Positions 28,303 to 37,794 of a DNA stretch of 64,000 nt are shown one piece after another (positions within the stretch are counted from its first letter, which is position 1; each line of letters begins with the position of its first letter). The notes under the pieces are model-generated. The model had not been told where the DNA came from. It saw nothing but the letters and a program-made list of their open reading frames with translations, and did no database searches. The stretch spans positions 1 to 64,000 of the forward strand of contig CAIWCC010000250.1 in NCBI GenBank assembly GCA_903911085.1. The letters are read 5' to 3'. The translations under genes were made by a program, and so were the position numbers. Origin of the DNA: an uncultured Bacteroidales bacterium (GTDB lineage: Bacteria; Bacteroidota; Bacteroidia; Bacteroidales; Paludibacteraceae).

Positions 28303-28344
28303 CATTAAAATCCTGCCAAAACAGTATTCGACAGGATTTTAATG
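28303..28344 (-). terminator. Probable terminator downstream of the GH29 gene
   Basis: A 13-bp perfect stem, CATTAAAATCCTG with its complement (28303-28315 and 28332-28344), has a 16-base loop. The T tract that follows in the minus direction is weak. Confidence 0.6.
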
Positions 28345-28398
28345 TGTGTTTAGAGTAAATAAATATCAGAAATTCGAATTAGTACTTCATATGAATTA

Positions 28399-29967
28399 CT
28401 ATTTAAACTTTATGCAAAATGCTACAACTTTGTAAACTGGCAAATTAGTCGGTTTTTTAATCACAAGTGCATCATTTTCCTGTTTCCATTGAATTTTTTC
28501 CTTACTTCCAAGCATAGATACTGAAGCCACTTTTTGTGAAGATATTTTTGAACCCTTGCCCAACGATTTAAGCTGAATGTCGGCCATAGGCTTTTCCATA
28601 CAAAATGCATACAAATCGCCATTTTTAGTTGTATAACGGATGTCAGTTGGTTGATATTTTCGTACGTCTTTAACGCCTCCAAAAGTTCCTTTTTCCTGTT
28701 TTCCGGTTGTTGTCGGTCCCTCTCCATAGACCTTCCATGGTCGTGTTCCATAAATTGCTTCTCCATTGTCTTTTGTCCAATTGGCAATTTCTTCCAAAAT
28801 ATTAATTACGTCCGCCTCTAAATCACCTTCAGGGGTTTGAACCACGTTTATTAATAAATTACCGTTTTTGCTTACAATATCCACCAGCATTTGAACCACC
28901 TCGTTAGCCGTTTTGTATTTCTGCCCAGTGCGGTAAAACCAATCACCAATTGAAGTGTCGGTTTGCCATGGAAATTCGCTAATTGAATCAAGTACACCTC
29001 GCTCTACATCCTGTGCAAAACGCCCTTTCGACGGTTCTTTACAATTGTAAACCGCTTGAAGTTTACCTTTGTTTGCGGCAATATTGTCATTGTAATAGTG
29101 CGCAATAAGGCTGCGACCGACATTATTTCTAAATGGCAAGCCACAATCAGAATACAATAAATCGGGCTTGTACATATCTACAACTTCTTTTATCCTGTCG
29201 TACCATTCACGCTGCCAACTTGGGTTTACAGTCATCCAACCAAAGTCTGTTGAATCAGCTTTATCATGGTATAAATCTGCGTATTTCGGGTCATTGCCAT
29301 CATAGGGAATACCCGCTTTGTCACCTGTTTTGTCAGCACCATGTGCCGTTTGAAACCAAGTGTAGCTTGCAGCAAGGTGTTCGGAAATACCAAAACGTAG
29401 ATCTTCTTTTTGTGCCGCTTGTTGCCAAAGAGCCACTACATCTTTTTTGGGTCCCATATTTACTGAATTCCATTTCGGATGTAGTTTTGAATTCCACAAA
29501 AAGAAATTATCGTGGTGCACGCCCATACTCACAAAGTACTTGGCACCCACTTTTTTGTACAACTTCATCAATTCTTCCGGATTCCAACGCTCCGCTTTCC
29601 ATAATGGAATTATGTCTTTATAGCCTGTTACTGAGGAATGACCATATTTTTTGACGTGATCCTTATACTGTCTTGAATCTTCAATTTCTGTTTTATTTTT
29701 CCTTTTATCCACAAATCCTGCACTAATATACATGTTACGAGCATACCAATCGCCTTCGCGTGGAACAGCTTGCGGACCCCAATGTGCCCAAATTCCGAAT
29801 TTTGCATCTCTGAACCAGGCAGGATATTGATATTGTTGCAATGACTCATCTGTTGGTTTAAATTTGCCTTCAGCAATAGGCAGATTATTTGTTTGAGCTA
29901 CAGTATTAGTAACAATAAAACCTAAAATAAACAATAAAACTTGGATGGAAAATGATTTTTTTTTCAT
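28399..29967 (-). CDS. GH29 alpha-L-fucosidase
   Basis: This 522-residue protein has a signal peptide (1-25, ending NTVAQ) followed by a GH29 TIM barrel: KFGIWAHWGPQAVP near residues 56-69, HHDNFFLW (151-158), and PDLLYSDCGLPF with D274 as the likely catalytic nucleophile. A small C-terminal beta domain ends the protein and no T9SS domain is seen, so it probably acts in the periplasm. It would release fucose or a related sugar from glycan side chains. It follows the esterase gene by 37 bases and is probably cotranscribed with it. The enzyme family is clear; the sugar linkage is not. Confidence 0.9.
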   Translation of the reverse strand: MKKKSFSIQVLLFILGFIVTNTVAQTNNLPIAEGKFKPTDESLQQYQYPAWFRDAKFGIWAHWGPQAVPREGDWYARNMYISAGFVDKRKNKTEIEDSRQYKDHVKKYGHSSVTGYKDIIPLWKAERWNPEELMKLYKKVGAKYFVSMGVHHDNFFLWNSKLHPKWNSVNMGPKKDVVALWQQAAQKEDLRFGISEHLAASYTWFQTAHGADKTGDKAGIPYDGNDPKYADLYHDKADSTDFGWMTVNPSWQREWYDRIKEVVDMYKPDLLYSDCGLPFRNNVGRSLIAHYYNDNIAANKGKLQAVYNCKEPSKGRFAQDVERGVLDSISEFPWQTDTSIGDWFYRTGQKYKTANEVVQMLVDIVSKNGNLLINVVQTPEGDLEADVINILEEIANWTKDNGEAIYGTRPWKVYGEGPTTTGKQEKGTFGGVKDVRKYQPTDIRYTTKNGDLYAFCMEKPMADIQLKSLGKGSKISSQKVASVSMLGSKEKIQWKQENDALVIKKPTNLPVYKVVAFCIKFK

Positions 29968-30004
29968 TTAATAAATAATTTAAAGTAAATAAATAAGTGC
30001 GTAA

Positions 30005-33000
30005 TCAGAAAACAACCTTTTGAATTTTTGTACCGGCTTTATCTGTAAGCGAAACTAAAAACATTCCTTGAGGTAGCGTTATTTTTTCCTGAAATCTTGC
30101 AGGAATAGTTTTAATACAAGTGCCTGTAAGTGTATAAATGCGAACTAACCCTACGCCACTAAATACCAAACTGCCATCGATAAGTTTTGCGAAATTATCC
30201 TGAGTAGAATGGATTGATGGAGTTGAAGAAATGGACGCAAACTCATAGGCTCCAACAGCGGGATTTGTTGTTGTGGCAAAGTTATTACCAGCTTTATCGG
30301 TAGATATTCCTGTAGTTGCTACTGCAGCTCCTTTTGCAATCAGATACGAACCATCATTTAGGCGCCAGTCGGCCAATTCAATCGAACCTGCTGCTGAGTT
30401 TCCGATAATTGTTGTAGGATTTTTAAATAATGGAGCTTTAGCACCAGTATTCAAAGTACTTAAGTCCAAAAGATTATTGGTATATGTGAGAACTGTTCCC
30501 CAGTTTCCTAATGAAGGACAATCTTGTATATTGTTCGAAACTACCGTATTTGCATTCTGAGCAGCACTTGAACTTAACCCAACACAAGTCGTAGTTCCAG
30601 ATGAAGTTATTTTATTCTGATTATTCCAAAACACATTGTTGTACACAAAGTGATAAATAGATGCATTTGAGAAAACATTCATGGCACTTTTCATGTTGGT
30701 CAGTTTGTTATTGGCAAATGTACAGTTAATGTATCTCCCGTTTGTAGTATTGTTCGAAAAACTTAGACTTCCTGCCACAGATGCCCTGTCGGCCACAGGA
30801 TATGTAGCATTCCCTGTATAACTGAACTCGTTATTATATACCACACAATTGCTGAAATTAACAAAAGCAATAGGTGTTGAGTATACGGTTGTAAAATTCA
30901 ATGCCATTCCTTTCAGATATGTCATATTTGCATTAGCGGCAGAATAATCGAAATTTGCGGTATTATTACGTATAACACAGCCCGATACATTTACATCGTT
31001 CGTTGTAACCGCGTTAGCTTCAATGATTGGCGTAAATTTCAAGTCGACAGTGGCTGAAACATTGATGATGTTCTTCTCGAACAAACTATTTTTTAGAGTT
31101 CCTGACACTTTAGTCAGACAGCCACCATTTTGAATACTACTAAATGCAGTATATGTAAGATTTGAGCCCGAAATCACACAGTTTTGAGCAGTTGCACCTG
31201 CGGGACAAATTAATGTAGTAAAACCTGCATTTGTTCTCGTTGCTGTATGTTTTATGGTAAGTCCATCGAGTACTGTTGATGATATCAATGTGGGGCCATT
31301 TCCGATATTTGTATTAGTAAGAACAGTTGGATATTTGAATTCCCACGGTTCAATAATTCCATTTCCGTCATTGTCGTTCATAGGTCTATCGGATGGAGAA
31401 ACTTCTGTTCCACCGCAACTAAAAAAATACTTTTCGGCTTTTAATGTCCAGTTGGAACTAAGATTAAACGCTGTGCCTTTTACAAAAACACTATCGGCAT
31501 CAGCATTTAAACTTGCAGCTGTTTCGGCTTCAGCAATTGTTTTGAAGGCTTTTGTCCAGCTTTTGCCATCGCCAGAAGTGGTAGCAGACAAATCCACATA
31601 ATAATTATATGATGCAGGTGTTGGATTTACATCTGCAGTTTCGGAAACAATAAAGTAATTGAAATTACAATCGCCCGACTCTATAACTAGTCTCAAATCC
31701 TGATTTCCAGACGATAAAGTAGCTGGAATACAATAAGATTGAAAAGCAAGTGTTGTTCCGGTATAGGTTGCCGGCAAATTAACACTACCTGTCAAATTTA
31801 CTCCATTTACTTCGAAATGAACTTTGGTTGTACTTAATGCTGCATATTTAACTTTCAAGTAGTAGGTTTTTGAAGTAGGGATAGTTACCGCGTAATCTAA
31901 CCATTCGCCCGCAGCAGTAAAATTAACCATGTATCCACCTTCGGGACAGTTGGCAATATCTACATTTTCATCAGTTCTACAAACTCCACCAATATTTCCG
32001 GGAGTTAAATCATGATATGCAATACCTTCACCACCTTTATTAAAATTTTCAACTTGAATGTTTGTATTTATGGCAGCAGGCGTTCCAATCAAATAAGCTT
32101 GTTCGGTGATACCAGTACATGTAACTGTACAACTAGCGGTAAAACCCTGGTCGACCGATTTGGCAGTAATTACAGTTTCACCCTGACCTACAGCAGTAAC
32201 TACGCCATTGATAACGTAGGCTATACCTGGTTTACTTGATGACCACAAAATAGAAGTATTTGTTGGGTTGCTTGGTGTTAAAGTCGCGCTAAGACTAGCT
32301 GTTTGACCCACAGGAACAGATACAGTTGCAGGTGAAATATTTAAAGATGTAACATTTACCTTGGCAGCTCCGGCTGTAAGGTTTGGAACGTTATACACCT
32401 GATCGGCAGCATTCAGTTTATAATAAAATGCCACACTAAAATTAAATAACGGATATGGTTTGTCGTAAATACTGGTTCCATCTGCTGCTTTTGGTTCGTA
32501 TATAGGCGACCTTAAAGTAGTAGCCGATGCATCGCGTTCATATACAAATATATTATCGACCTTTTTATCTAAATCAATATAATTCAACGTGGCTGTATAT
32601 GGGTCGCTGTCGCGTAAATTTCCCTTGCCCTGACTAATGCCCGAAGCAACTCCTGCATAAACGATTTCAACATCGCCTGTCAGACTAGAAGCACTTGTTA
32701 AATCGACACAATCACCATTTATTACTACTGAACTCAATGTAACTTTTGTTCCATTCAAATAAATCTGAAATCCATAATCGGTAAATTTGGGCACCAAATT
32801 GGTTTCAAATACCAAAGGTAAAACTGGTACCAGAAACTTCACTGTTATTGTTTTTGGGTCGGCAGTTCGTGAAATTTGAAGTGGCTGAAGTGGTTTAAAA
32901 GTCTCACCCTGTATTTTTGTTTTATAAAAAACCTTTCCCAACATTTCGCCATACCATCTGCTTCCATTTGGGTCGAGATGTCCACCTCTATCGGGCATAT

Positions 33001-33793
33001 TATAAACTGGGCCAGCACAAACAATATCATCGCTTTCGTTTGATGCCTCCAACTGTGCCATACCAATTTCCATTGTCTTGCCTTTGGTATAATTCTTTCC
33101 GGTTTGGTAAGTTATAAACAAAGGTTTATCGCTTTGGCCATAGGTTGTAATAATATCATTCTGCATATTATTTTTAAGCGTTAATAAAAGTGACTTATAC
33201 CTGGCTTTGTTGCCTGTAAATGTCCCTCCGCTTGTTAACCCATCGGTAGCAGATAAAGCAATAGGAAGATCGGAATAATTAAACTCGCCTTGCATCCAAA
33301 ATAATGCCGGGCAATGTACATTCTTTGTGATATTGTAAGCTGAAGTAATCGTTTTTATAAATTGATTATTATACAAAGTTGGATTATAATATTCTTTCGA
33401 TAACTCCTCTATTTTCATACCTGCACTTCCACACGAAGATGCAATATATTTTTTGCCACCACCGTATTTTAGTTGCAGATGATTTGCCACGCTTACAATC
33501 GGACATTCGCAAGTCATCATACTTGCCGTTGTTTTTGGTTCTGCAGCATGTCCATCAGGAGCCATATTTGAAATTAACGGACTAAGTATTGTTGATGACG
33601 TATTCCCGTAATTTATCCAAACCTGACTACCAATCATGTAATTATTAGTCACAGCTGTTGTTGACAAGGGTGGCCATGACTGCATGCCGGTTGATAAACT
33701 TTGACCGTATATAATTAGGTGCTCGTAAGTTTGTGAAAAAGCACCAGTTGTCAAAATAAAAAAAAGAAAAAGCGTTTTTAGAGTTTTGTTCAT
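30005..33793 (-). CDS. Multidomain SGNH/SASA-type carbohydrate esterase with Ig-like, CBM6-like and beta-helix modules
   Basis: The gene encodes 1262 residues from the ATG at 33793 (signal peptide MNKTLKTLFLFFILTTGAFSQ); the upstream Met adds nine codons that spoil the signal. In order: an SGNH esterase domain (about 22-290) with YGQSLSTG (nucleophile Ser block), FWMQGEFN and GGHLDPNGSRW (Asp/His block); a linker beta region; a BIG2-type Ig-like domain (about 490-570); a CBM6-like domain (about 590-730); a beta-helix module (about 740-1180) with DNDGNGIIEPWE; and a T9SS C-terminal domain. It probably removes acetyl groups from a polysaccharide. GH29 follows and GH16 precedes it on the same strand. 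Confidence 0.82.
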   Translation of the reverse strand: MNKTLKTLFLFFILTTGAFSQTYEHLIIYGQSLSTGMQSWPPLSTTAVTNNYMIGSQVWINYGNTSSTILSPLISNMAPDGHAAEPKTTASMMTCECPIVSVANHLQLKYGGGKKYIASSCGSAGMKIEELSKEYYNPTLYNNQFIKTITSAYNITKNVHCPALFWMQGEFNYSDLPIALSATDGLTSGGTFTGNKARYKSLLLTLKNNMQNDIITTYGQSDKPLFITYQTGKNYTKGKTMEIGMAQLEASNESDDIVCAGPVYNMPDRGGHLDPNGSRWYGEMLGKVFYKTKIQGETFKPLQPLQISRTADPKTITVKFLVPVLPLVFETNLVPKFTDYGFQIYLNGTKVTLSSVVINGDCVDLTSASSLTGDVEIVYAGVASGISQGKGNLRDSDPYTATLNYIDLDKKVDNIFVYERDASATTLRSPIYEPKAADGTSIYDKPYPLFNFSVAFYYKLNAADQVYNVPNLTAGAAKVNVTSLNISPATVSVPVGQTASLSATLTPSNPTNTSILWSSSKPGIAYVINGVVTAVGQGETVITAKSVDQGFTASCTVTCTGITEQAYLIGTPAAINTNIQVENFNKGGEGIAYHDLTPGNIGGVCRTDENVDIANCPEGGYMVNFTAAGEWLDYAVTIPTSKTYYLKVKYAALSTTKVHFEVNGVNLTGSVNLPATYTGTTLAFQSYCIPATLSSGNQDLRLVIESGDCNFNYFIVSETADVNPTPASYNYYVDLSATTSGDGKSWTKAFKTIAEAETAASLNADADSVFVKGTAFNLSSNWTLKAEKYFFSCGGTEVSPSDRPMNDNDGNGIIEPWEFKYPTVLTNTNIGNGPTLISSTVLDGLTIKHTATRTNAGFTTLICPAGATAQNCVISGSNLTYTAFSSIQNGGCLTKVSGTLKNSLFEKNIINVSATVDLKFTPIIEANAVTTNDVNVSGCVIRNNTANFDYSAANANMTYLKGMALNFTTVYSTPIAFVNFSNCVVYNNEFSYTGNATYPVADRASVAGSLSFSNNTTNGRYINCTFANNKLTNMKSAMNVFSNASIYHFVYNNVFWNNQNKITSSGTTTCVGLSSSAAQNANTVVSNNIQDCPSLGNWGTVLTYTNNLLDLSTLNTGAKAPLFKNPTTIIGNSAAGSIELADWRLNDGSYLIAKGAAVATTGISTDKAGNNFATTTNPAVGAYEFASISSTPSIHSTQDNFAKLIDGSLVFSGVGLVRIYTLTGTCIKTIPARFQEKITLPQGMFLVSLTDKAGTKIQKVVF

Positions 33794-33871
33794 AATGAAA
33801 AGTATACGAATGAATAACAATTTTGTAAAGAGTTAAATCCTAAAACAAATAAATGTTGTATTTTAAACGCA

Positions 33872-33891
33872 ACCCCGATAGCTATCGGGGT
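33872..33891. repeat. 20-bp perfect palindrome between the GH16 and esterase genes
   Basis: The segment centred on GATAGCTATC with four-C and four-G outer arms is perfectly self-complementary. It could form a hairpin about 50 bases after the GH16 stop codon. No T run follows, so it may be a processing or stability element, a weak terminator or a dispersed repeat. Confidence 0.6.
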
Positions 33892-33942
33892 GTAAAGTCA
33901 CTAGGAAGCAAATTAATGTTTGATTTACAATAATTTGTTTTT

Positions 33943-35460
33943 TCAAAAAATAAATTTATGGCTACCTACAAGTAGTCCATTCACACTCAAAACTGCAATA
34001 TACAATCCTTGTTTCATGGATGAATTTGAGAGTGAATAGATTTGCTTACCAGCCTGTACCGAACTTTCGTTCAATACTTTATTGATTAGCAAACCTGACG
34101 CATTGTAAACAGAAAGTGTAATTTTCGATGGAGACTGAACTTCAAAGATTGCATTTATTTCAGCTTTCGACGCATTAGATACAACATGAAATAGATTATT
34201 ATCAGTCTTTTGGCTATCAACTCCTGTTAATGTTTTTTGCTCAAACAGTACCGCATCTGCAATTGTGTATCCAATGGTATTGGCAAAAATCTTCACATAA
34301 TTGCCTGTGCCTTTGAGCAATAAATATTTCCCCAGAAAACACCATACACCATTATTTTTTGTTTGATCCACTTTACTTGTTGTAGTACCTTCTCCGTGTT
34401 GTATCTCTATGGGTGCAGCAGTTGGACGATTTGTACCTGCTGTCCATTTCATAAAAATACTATAGTTACCATCTATAGGTATATCAGGCGTCCATTTTGC
34501 CCATTTCAAAGAATCAGCAGTTGCAGTACCATCTGTCAAATAATTTGAACCTTGAAAACCAGCGGTGTAAGCACTTGAAGTCCAAGGAGAATCGAAAGTA
34601 CATCTAGCATCCGTATTATCAACAATAATAATTGGATTAGCCATATTTGGTGTAACAGTAGTTGTATCTGGAGGATTCACTGGAGGATATACCGGGTTTA
34701 ATAATTTGTAATACCGCACATAATCGAAGATAGCAGCCGAAGGCAGTTTGGTGTCATCAACGGCAGTTGTACTACCTAAATAGGAGGCAATCGTAGTGAG
34801 CCAAATATTAGAGTCGTTATGCTTTTGTGTAGAAGCATCAACGGTTCGAACCAATTGTCCTTCGAAATAAAAATTAATGACAGACGGCGTAAATTCACAA
34901 CCCCATGTATGAAATTCGGCAGACAAATTTGGTGTTGAAACATTTTTAGCACCTACATAGGTGTGCGTACCTAGCCAATTATGTAAATTGGTTGAATAAC
35001 CTGTTTGGTTCTTCGAATCATTTTCGCAAACGTCAATTTCCTGATAAGCATTTTTTGTACCTGAGCCACCAGCACCATCGAATCCCATCATCCAAAATGA
35101 AGTATGCCAACCAGTTCCCGTCGGTATTTTGAATCGACTTTCGTAGTAACCGTATCTGAAACCGGCTTTGCTAATTACTCCTGCACCAGTATAATTCATT
35201 GTGCCAACGGTCTTTTTTTCTACATTCAAGTACAAATATCCATCATGCATTGACACATTTTCCGGCAACTGTGTACTCCAATGCTTGCTGTCGGTTCGGT
35301 AATTCCATTTATTGATATTAAGTGCCGTACTATCAAAATTATCTTCGAAAACCAGCTCACAATCACCAATTCCTGGACGGGTGATAATGGTTTGTGAGAA
35401 AGCATAAGTGATAACTAATTGAAATAGAGCAAAAAGTAATATAAGAAATACATTTTTCAT
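33943..35460 (-). CDS. GH16 glycoside hydrolase with golvesin-type domain and T9SS C-terminal domain
   Basis: This 505-residue protein has a signal peptide (1-23, ending AFSQ). The GH16 jelly-roll (about 30-255) contains the intact catalytic motif EIDVCE (E141 nucleophile, D143, E146 acid/base) and the aromatic segment SFWMMGFDGAGG. Residues 275-405 form a golvesin/xanthan-lyase C-terminal-like domain (WTPDIPIDGNYSIFMKW and IADAVLFEQ), and a T9SS domain ends the protein (GSHKFIF). GH16 enzymes cut beta-1,3 or beta-1,4 linkages in laminarin, agar, porphyran, carrageenan or related glycans; the substrate cannot be read from the sequence. No clear promoter was found in the 324 bases upstream. 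Confidence 0.9.
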   Translation of the reverse strand: MKNVFLILLFALFQLVITYAFSQTIITRPGIGDCELVFEDNFDSTALNINKWNYRTDSKHWSTQLPENVSMHDGYLYLNVEKKTVGTMNYTGAGVISKAGFRYGYYESRFKIPTGTGWHTSFWMMGFDGAGGSGTKNAYQEIDVCENDSKNQTGYSTNLHNWLGTHTYVGAKNVSTPNLSAEFHTWGCEFTPSVINFYFEGQLVRTVDASTQKHNDSNIWLTTIASYLGSTTAVDDTKLPSAAIFDYVRYYKLLNPVYPPVNPPDTTTVTPNMANPIIIVDNTDARCTFDSPWTSSAYTAGFQGSNYLTDGTATADSLKWAKWTPDIPIDGNYSIFMKWTAGTNRPTAAPIEIQHGEGTTTSKVDQTKNNGVWCFLGKYLLLKGTGNYVKIFANTIGYTIADAVLFEQKTLTGVDSQKTDNNLFHVVSNASKAEINAIFEVQSPSKITLSVYNASGLLINKVLNESSVQAGKQIYSLSNSSMKQGLYIAVLSVNGLLVGSHKFIF

Positions 35461-35784
35461 AAATTGTGATTCTAAGAAATTTCTGGTTGATTAATTTAAT
35501 TTCAAGTTGAACGATGCTGATTTTTACTAACTTATAAAAATATGATTATCGTGCTCACAATCAGTTAATTAATATACTTATGAACCTTTGAATTACGTAA
35601 AAAAAATAATGTTGATTGCCAAATGAAAAGGTATGTGTCGGGATATTTTGATTATAGCCATTAAATAATGCATAATTCACCATTAATTATATGCCGACTA
35701 ATCGATGGTGGTATGGGTGGATTTGAACAAAAAAGGACTTTACTTCTATTCGGGAAATAAAGTCCTTCCTCGAAATTAACAATA
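35461..35784. other. Intergenic region between GH16 and the beta-helix operon
   Basis: The stretch of 324 bases holds the terminator at 35728-35767 and otherwise AT-rich DNA without coding similarity. No TAnnTTTG element is found on the minus strand, so the promoter of the GH16 gene is not identified. Confidence 0.45.
35728..35767 (-). terminator. Terminator of the beta-helix operon
   Basis: A stem of GGACTTTA/TAAAGTCC (35735-35742 with 35758-35765) and a 15-base loop are followed in the minus direction by a run of T residues. It lies just after the stop codon at 35785. Confidence 0.85.
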
Positions 35785-37785
35785 CTACAACGCTACTTTT
35801 TGAACAAAAGCACCTTTTTCAGTATTCGCTTTTATGATATAAATACCCGATTGTAAGTGAATTTTCTGACCTGCAACTGCTTGTATGGATTGAATCAATT
35901 TGCCCGAAACAGAAAAAACCTGTATTGCGGTAGTAATTTCTGAAATAATTCCATTAGCAGTGGGAGTTAAAATGTGTTGTGTGGTAGCAGCTTCGTTAAG
36001 CACTGTCGGAACATTTGTTACCGATACATTTAATGTCACTGGTGTGGCTGCATTGTAGAATGCATTTGCGGCTTGCGATGCTGTAATAGTAGTATTTCCG
36101 GTGGCAACCAAGGTCATATTGCTGCCAGTTACAGTAACAATATTTGGATCAGCAGGGGTATATACAAGCGGTGCACCATAAGTTGCATCGGAATTTGAAG
36201 TTGCAGTAAGTGTAGCATTTGAATTCAGCCCTGTAAGGGTTTGACTCCAGGTGATTACCGGTGTCAGTTTCACAAAATCATACGCCCCAGAAGCTCTTGG
36301 GGTTGCAAATGTATTTCCAGCTTTGTCTGTTGTCAATGCATCCAATGGGCTTGCAGGAACAGTTCCTTTTCCTGCAAGATATGAACCAAGATTTAACCTC
36401 CAATCGGATTGCGAAATAGCCGTCAAATCTGAACCTGAAGAGAATGATGCTGATGCACCGATTGTGTTATTTGCAGTTTTAAACTGCGGACCAGTTGTTG
36501 CCGTCGTGTTTGTTTTACTTAAATCAGTCAGGTTGCCTGTATTTGTCAAAGCTGTTCCAAAGTTCCCTCCCGGCCCAACATCCATCACATTATTTGAGTA
36601 TACAGTACCAACATTCTGGTTGGAACCTGAAGCGACGCTCACATTTGAGGTAACGCTTGTAGCAGATATAGTATTCTGATTATTCCAGAAAACATTGTTA
36701 TAGACATTATGGATAGCGAAATCAGGAGAATTTCCTCCAACATACAAAGCCAAACAGCCATTTTTTAGATTAGTTGATTTGTTGTTGGCAAAGGTGTTGT
36801 TAATCCAATTATTTGTAGTATTACTGCCTGAAAAAATAAGATTAGCTGCAATGCAAGCATTTGGCGTAGTTTTAAAAGTTGCATTTCCGTTAAATGTAAT
36901 TTCATTGTTATGAACTACACAATCGCTTATTGTTACCGTTGATTTTGTGCCTGCAGTATTAGACGCTCCTGCATTACTTATATTCAAGACCATTCCTCTT
37001 AAATAACTACATGCTGAGGAAGTAGCACCAGTGTAGTCAATTGTAACCTTATTATTTCGGAATACACATCCGCTAATAGAAACTGTGGTTGAAGTACTGG
37101 GCAAATTCACATCCAATATCGGGTATATTTTCAAATCAGTTGAACCCGAATTTGTCATTGTTATTGATACCGTGTTTTTATCAAAAAGTGAGTTTTTTAA
37201 AGTACCAACGTTTTTTATTATACATCCACCAATTTGAGCAGTTGCCGTACCCGGATAAGTCAAATTGCTACCCGTAAAAACACAATTCTGAATAGTTCCT
37301 CCAATTGGATTAACACAAGCACCTCCAGTGCCATTCGTTCTCGAAGACGTATGGGTAATGGTTAGCCCATCAAGCGTTGTAGAAGCTACCAATGTTACAG
37401 CTGAAACATTTAACGTTGCATAGGTACTTGAAAACACGGTCGGATATTTAAATTCCCAAGATTCAGTGATTCCATTTGCATCGTTGTCATTTGGCGTGCG
37501 AACAGTTAAAGTACCAGTGTTTGCAGGGTCGCAACTAAAATAATAGTTTTCTGCTTTCAATGTCCAGCTACCACCAGTTGTAATGGTGACACCTCCTTTG
37601 ATATAGATGTTATCAACACCCGCATTACCATTTGCCGCATTTTCAGCTTCAAGTAAAGTTTTATAGGCATTTTCCCAAGAGTCTCCTGCACCAGAAGCAC
37701 CTTTGGTCGTATCCACAAAATAATCGGATGCAGTAACTGCCATTGTCATTGTGATGCTAAGCATCAAAGTTAAAATTTTTTTCAT
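35785..37785 (-). CDS. Secreted right-handed beta-helix protein with EF-hand-like loop and T9SS domain
   Basis: This 666-residue protein has a signal peptide (1-20), a beta-helix module (about 21-510) with EF-hand-like loop DNDANGITESWE (100-111), an Ig-like beta domain (about 512-590) and a T9SS C-terminal domain (about 600-666, ending FVQKVAL). Asn-rich turns such as VFRNNK, VVHNNE and VFWNNQN mark the coils of a pectin-lyase-type fold. No polysaccharide-lyase active site is evident, so binding or a new enzymatic role is equally possible. It is the last of three tandem paralogues, starting 10 bases after its neighbour, with a terminator downstream. Confidence 0.8.
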   Translation of the reverse strand: MKKILTLMLSITMTMAVTASDYFVDTTKGASGAGDSWENAYKTLLEAENAANGNAGVDNIYIKGGVTITTGGSWTLKAENYYFSCDPANTGTLTVRTPNDNDANGITESWEFKYPTVFSSTYATLNVSAVTLVASTTLDGLTITHTSSRTNGTGGACVNPIGGTIQNCVFTGSNLTYPGTATAQIGGCIIKNVGTLKNSLFDKNTVSITMTNSGSTDLKIYPILDVNLPSTSTTVSISGCVFRNNKVTIDYTGATSSACSYLRGMVLNISNAGASNTAGTKSTVTISDCVVHNNEITFNGNATFKTTPNACIAANLIFSGSNTTNNWINNTFANNKSTNLKNGCLALYVGGNSPDFAIHNVYNNVFWNNQNTISATSVTSNVSVASGSNQNVGTVYSNNVMDVGPGGNFGTALTNTGNLTDLSKTNTTATTGPQFKTANNTIGASASFSSGSDLTAISQSDWRLNLGSYLAGKGTVPASPLDALTTDKAGNTFATPRASGAYDFVKLTPVITWSQTLTGLNSNATLTATSNSDATYGAPLVYTPADPNIVTVTGSNMTLVATGNTTITASQAANAFYNAATPVTLNVSVTNVPTVLNEAATTQHILTPTANGIISEITTAIQVFSVSGKLIQSIQAVAGQKIHLQSGIYIIKANTEKGAFVQKVAL

Positions 37786-37794
37786 GATATTAAT

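Noticed and set aside
29133-29654. 173-codon plus-strand ORF opposite GH29
   Set aside because: Shadow frame of an unambiguous GH29 gene; no promoter or domain.
35470-35512. TTTC/GTTGA-like pairs just upstream of the GH16 start, resembling the shared operator
   Set aside because: The gap inside each unit is 2 bases and not 6, the period is 20 and not 21, and no -7 element is found at the required distance.
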